Shown: positions 6,309-8,906 of the stretch, piece after piece
Layout of the letters: each line of letters begins with the position of its first letter
Numbering within the stretch: the stretch's first letter is position 1
Assembly: GCA_031272375.1 (NCBI GenBank)
Contig: JAISTY010000073.1
Span: forward strand, 1-8,906
DNA: 8,906 nucleotides
Source: Opitutaceae bacterium
GTDB lineage: Bacteria > Verrucomicrobiota > Verrucomicrobiia > Opitutales > Opitutaceae
Direction: 5' to 3'
Translations under genes and position numbers: made by a program
The notes under the pieces: model-generated
What the model was told of the DNA's origin: nothing
Databases searched by the model: none
Seen by the model: the letters and a program-made list of their open reading frames with translations, nothing else

Positions 6309-7784
6309 TTATTGGAGGCTTTGGGGGAGTTGTTTGACGCGGCGGGCGAGGGTCTGAAGCTGCTCGTCGGTGCGCGCGGGGGACTGGGCGCCGGTGGCGA
6401 TGGTTTGCGCGGGCAGGAGGGTGTCCACAATCGCGCAATAGGTGTTGTTGACCATGAGGCCGATGAGTTCGCCGGTTTCGTTGAGGACAATGTCGCCGGT
6501 GGCGGGGGCGAAGTCGCCGAAGAGGCGCTGGAAGAGGGAGGTGTCCATGCGGAGGTAGCGGTTGCGGAGGGTGTCGGGCAGGCGCGGGTCGAGGGAGAAG
6601 GCGGCGGCGCCGTAGCCGCGTCCGTCGGGGTTGATGAGGATGGCGCGGGTGGCGCGGAGGGGGTCGGGGGCGATTTTGCAGGGGGAGACGTCGAGGCGGT
6701 CGCAGGCGTCGCGCGGGACGGGGATGGCGAGGAGGCGCGGGTCGGTTGAGAGGAAGAGGAGGTTTTGGGCGGCGACGGAGGGGGAGCCGGTGTCCTTCTG
6801 GATGTCGGCGAGGAGCCAAAGCCATTCGCGGGGCGCGGCGGAGGGGTCAACAGGGGTGCCTGTCGCGAGGAGAAGGGCGTGGGGCGCGGCGGGGTCGGCA
6901 GGGCTGGCGAGGAGGAGGGCGCTGACGAGGGGCGACAAGTTGCCGCCGGCGCGGGTGGCGCGGAGGCGGACGCGGACGCGGTGCGCGCGGAGGTAGGCGT
7001 CGTAAATCTCGTTGGGGGTGCGGGGGCGGTTGTCCACGAGGGTTTGTTTGAGTTCGCCGATGGAGAGGCCGATGGAGGCGGTGGTTTCGGTGAGGCCCCT
7101 GGCGAGCTGGAGGGTGGCGTTCTGGGACTGGCGGCGGTCGGCCTGCTCGGCGGCGATCTGGGTTTCGAGAACCCTGGCGGTCTCGGCGAGGAGGGTTTTC
7201 TCGCGCTCGGCGACTTTGACAGCGACGGAGAGGTCCTCGATTTTTTCGCGGGCGGCGGTCTGTTCGTTTTCAAGGAGGGAAACGCGCTGTTGCTGGCGGC
7301 GGGCCTCGTCGGTCTGGCGGGCGAGTTCGGCGCGGAGGCGGGCGAGCTGGGTGGCGGAGGCCTCGGCGGCTTGTCGCGAGGCGGCCTGTTCGCCGTCGAG
7401 ACGGCGGGCGAGGTCGTCGGCGCGGCGGGCGAGCCTGCCGGCGGCGGCTTGTTGCTCGGCGAGGGCGGCGGCGCGGGCGTCCAGCTGCCGCCGGGAGTCG
7501 GCGAGGGCCTTGTCGCGGGAGGCGAGGGCGGCGTCCATTTCGCGGAGGCGGCGGTCGAGGTCGCCGGCGGCCTGCTGGTGGCGCTGTTGCTCGTCGGCGA
7601 GGGAGCGGCGCATGAGATCCACGAGGTCGTCGTCCTTGGAGGCCGGGGCGGGGGCGTCGGGTTTGGCGGGGGCGGTTGAGCGGACCTGTTTAGGCGTGAT
7701 GGGGCCGGCGCTTTGCCAATTGGTGAGCGCGAGGAGGTTGAGCAGGAGGAAATCGCAAAGGATGAGGAGGAGGGTTTTGTTCAT
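6309..7784 (-). CDS. Membrane-anchored coiled-coil protein with degenerate protease-like tail
   Basis: Function unknown. The protein has 491 residues. An N-terminal hydrophobic helix (2-22, KTLLLILCDFLLLNLLAL) probably anchors it in the inner membrane; the cysteine at 10 is not in a normal lipobox. A Pro/Ala-rich spacer (25-50) is followed by a long Ala/Arg/Glu/Gln coiled coil (about 50-245) and a globular C-terminal part (about 255-455). The end of that part, GDFAPATGDIVLNETGELIGLMVNN (423-447), resembles the last strands of trypsin-like proteases (GxSGGPVLNxxGxVVGI), but the active-site serine motif is lost and no clear His/Asp partners are seen. It may be a scaffold or sensor, not an enzyme. 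ATG 7784 was chosen because it begins directly with the anchor; a longer in-frame start near 7835 adds nothing family-like. It is divergent from the histidine kinase, so a shared role in envelope sensing is possible but unproven. Confidence 0.8.
   Translation of the reverse strand: MNKTLLLILCDFLLLNLLALTNWQSAGPITPKQVRSTAPAKPDAPAPASKDDDLVDLMRRSLADEQQRHQQAAGDLDRRLREMDAALASRDKALADSRRQLDARAAALAEQQAAAGRLARRADDLARRLDGEQAASRQAAEASATQLARLRAELARQTDEARRQQQRVSLLENEQTAAREKIEDLSVAVKVAEREKTLLAETARVLETQIAAEQADRRQSQNATLQLARGLTETTASIGLSIGELKQTLVDNRPRTPNEIYDAYLRAHRVRVRLRATRAGGNLSPLVSALLLASPADPAAPHALLLATGTPVDPSAAPREWLWLLADIQKDTGSPSVAAQNLLFLSTDPRLLAIPVPRDACDRLDVSPCKIAPDPLRATRAILINPDGRGYGAAAFSLDPRLPDTLRNRYLRMDTSLFQRLFGDFAPATGDIVLNETGELIGLMVNNTYCAIVDTLLPAQTIATGAQSPARTDEQLQTLARRVKQLPQSLQ
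6931..6950. repeat. Third GACAAG-type element, inside coding sequence
   Basis: GGCGACAAGTTGCCGCC (6931..6947) is a near-palindrome with the same GACAAG...GCCGC core as the hemC block. It encodes residues around GGNLSPL (280-286) of the coiled-coil protein, close to the start of its globular part. HemC's insertion contains GSLSPL from the same kind of DNA. Confidence 0.4.
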
Positions 7785-7945
7785 GGCCGCGAGCCGCGCC
7801 GCCCCGCCGGGCGGGGGTGTTTTTGCGACGGACAACAGGCGGACGCTCGTTTTGACAAGAATTATCCCAGCGGGCGCCCGCGCGCTTGACCCCGGCGCTG
7901 GGGGCGGCAGCTTGCGGCGGCGTTTTCCGCTTCGCCACCGACGAC

Positions 7946-8906
7946 ATGCGTCGCTCCCTCACTCTTCTTCTCATTCTTTTCGCAGCGGCGTTCATACTCG
8001 TCCTTGCCTTTGCCGCCCAGCTGGTCTTCGCGGCGCGGCTCACCTATCCGCAGGCGCTCTCCATTTCCCTCGGCAACTGGCAGGTGCCCTTTTTGATCGC
8101 GGCGGTGGCGGCGCTTGTCTCGACGCTTTGTCCGCTGCGGCCGCCGCGCCTTGCGCGGAACATTCTGCTTCATCTGGCGGCGCTGCTCGCGTTGCTTGCC
8201 GCCGCCGGGCATCTCGAGCACCGGCGGCTGCCCGTGATACCCCGGCTCCGTCCCGAGCCGCCCGCGCGCGAGTTCCGCTTTCATTACCAGGTGGAGAACA
8301 TTGAGAACCGCCGCCGCGAGACCGCCACCTTCCAGATTCCGCTGCGGCCGCCGGAGCGTCCGTGGCCCTTCTGGACTATTCTGGCCAGCTCGCGCTGGCA
8401 GCTCCATCTCGCGGCGTTTCTCACCGCGGCCGCGCTCGCGCACGCGTGGCAGCTCCATCTCCGCGCGGGCGACCGCGAGCGGCACGCGCTCGAACTCGCC
8501 GCCCGGCTGACGAGCGCGAAGCTCCATTCATTGCGCCTGCAGCTGCAGCCGCACTTTCTTTTCAACACCCTCAACGCCATCAGCACGCTCGTCCACAGCG
8601 CCCCGGAGACCGCCGACGAGATGATCGTCAACCTCTCCCATCTTCTCCGTGCGACGCTCGACACCACGGTACACGAGCATCCCCTCCGCGAGGAGCTCGC
8701 GACGCTCGACATCTATCTTCAGATCGAGCAGGCGCGCCTCGCCGATCGGCTCAGGATTGTCCGCGACATCGCGCCGGAGACGCTGTCCGCGCAGGTTCCC
8801 GCGCTTTTGCTCCAGCCCATCGCCGAGAACGCCGTCCGCCACGCGATCGAACCCCTTCCGCATGGCGGCACGCTGACGCTTGCCGCGTCAACGGACGGGC
8901 GTGTTC
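7946..8906 (+). CDS. LytS/YehU-family sensor histidine kinase, N-terminal part
   Basis: Membrane sensor kinase that autophosphorylates on histidine and passes the phosphate to a response regulator, often of the LytTR type. The first 320 residues are in the window and the gene runs off the right edge. Likely membrane spans are at 4-29, 46-62, 71-88 and about 150-168, with an outside loop (about 90-148) that could sense a signal. The phosphoacceptor region LRLQLQPHFLFNTLNAI (196-212) has His203 and is diagnostic for the His_kinase family. LLLQPIAENAVRHAIEP (287-303) is the N box of the ATPase domain, with Asn295. WQLHL occurs at both 151 and 168, encoded by repeated DNA. Start ATG 7946 leads straight into the first span. 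The partner regulator probably lies downstream, outside the window. Confidence 0.93.
   Translation, partial: MRRSLTLLLILFAAAFILVLAFAAQLVFAARLTYPQALSISLGNWQVPFLIAAVAALVSTLCPLRPPRLARNILLHLAALLALLAAAGHLEHRRLPVIPRLRPEPPAREFRFHYQVENIENRRRETATFQIPLRPPERPWPFWTILASSRWQLHLAAFLTAAALAHAWQLHLRAGDRERHALELAARLTSAKLHSLRLQLQPHFLFNTLNAISTLVHSAPETADEMIVNLSHLLRATLDTTVHEHPLREELATLDIYLQIEQARLADRLRIVRDIAPETLSAQVPALLLQPIAENAVRHAIEPLPHGGTLTLAASTDGRV

Noticed and set aside
7851..7891. Promoters in the divergent region of the kinase and the coiled-coil gene (TTGACA, TTGACC, and GATAAT on the minus strand)
   Set aside because: None has a matching partner hexamer at 16-18 nt. GATAAT may still be the -10 of the coiled-coil gene, but the -35 is too weak to call.

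Overview
The window is bacterial, strongly GC-rich and densely coded. Several points suggest a Verrucomicrobiota bacterium, perhaps Opitutales-like, but this is an inference without a database search: Shine-Dalgarno sites are mostly missing, coding strands are C-rich at third positions, the gene at 6309..7784 has an N-terminus with the pattern CDFLLLNLLALTNW, and short palindromic GACAAG/CTTGTC elements are scattered through the window. No CRISPR array, insertion sequence or rRNA was seen.

Layout. Positions 1..~720 hold the 5' part of a polytopic membrane protein on the minus strand. This stretch is visibly poorer in GC than the rest, and a run of ten C lies at the start of the gene, inside a possible promoter spacer. 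Minus-strand genes then follow, given here in transcription order from right to left. First comes a strong-looking promoter (5588..5615) with a two-hairpin RNA segment ending in a terminator-like stem. It is followed by tRNA-Val(UAC), then ilvN, ilvC and a clear intrinsic terminator (3673..3706). After that terminator come crcB, hemC and cca, closely packed. hpf lies on the plus strand (5826..6197), divergent from the tRNA/ilv unit. It converges on a large membrane-anchored coiled-coil protein with a degenerate protease-like tail (minus, 6309..7784). Divergent from that gene, a LytS/YehU-type sensor histidine kinase (plus, from 7946) runs off the right edge.

How the genes work together. ilvN and ilvC serve valine/isoleucine/leucine synthesis, and a valine tRNA sits only 14 nt upstream of ilvN, so the three may share a transcript. 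The catalytic partner ilvB is not in the window. crcB (fluoride export), hemC (tetrapyrrole synthesis) and cca (tRNA 3'-end maturation) look like an operon of unrelated housekeeping functions. hpf is a ribosome-hibernation factor.

The best leads for something new are: (1) the promoter-two hairpins-terminator unit upstream of tRNA-Val, a candidate small RNA or attenuator; (2) an in-frame palindromic element inside hemC; (3) a possible phase-variable poly-C switch before the membrane protein; and (4) a 12-base palindromic repeat at the same distance before the crcB and cca start codons.
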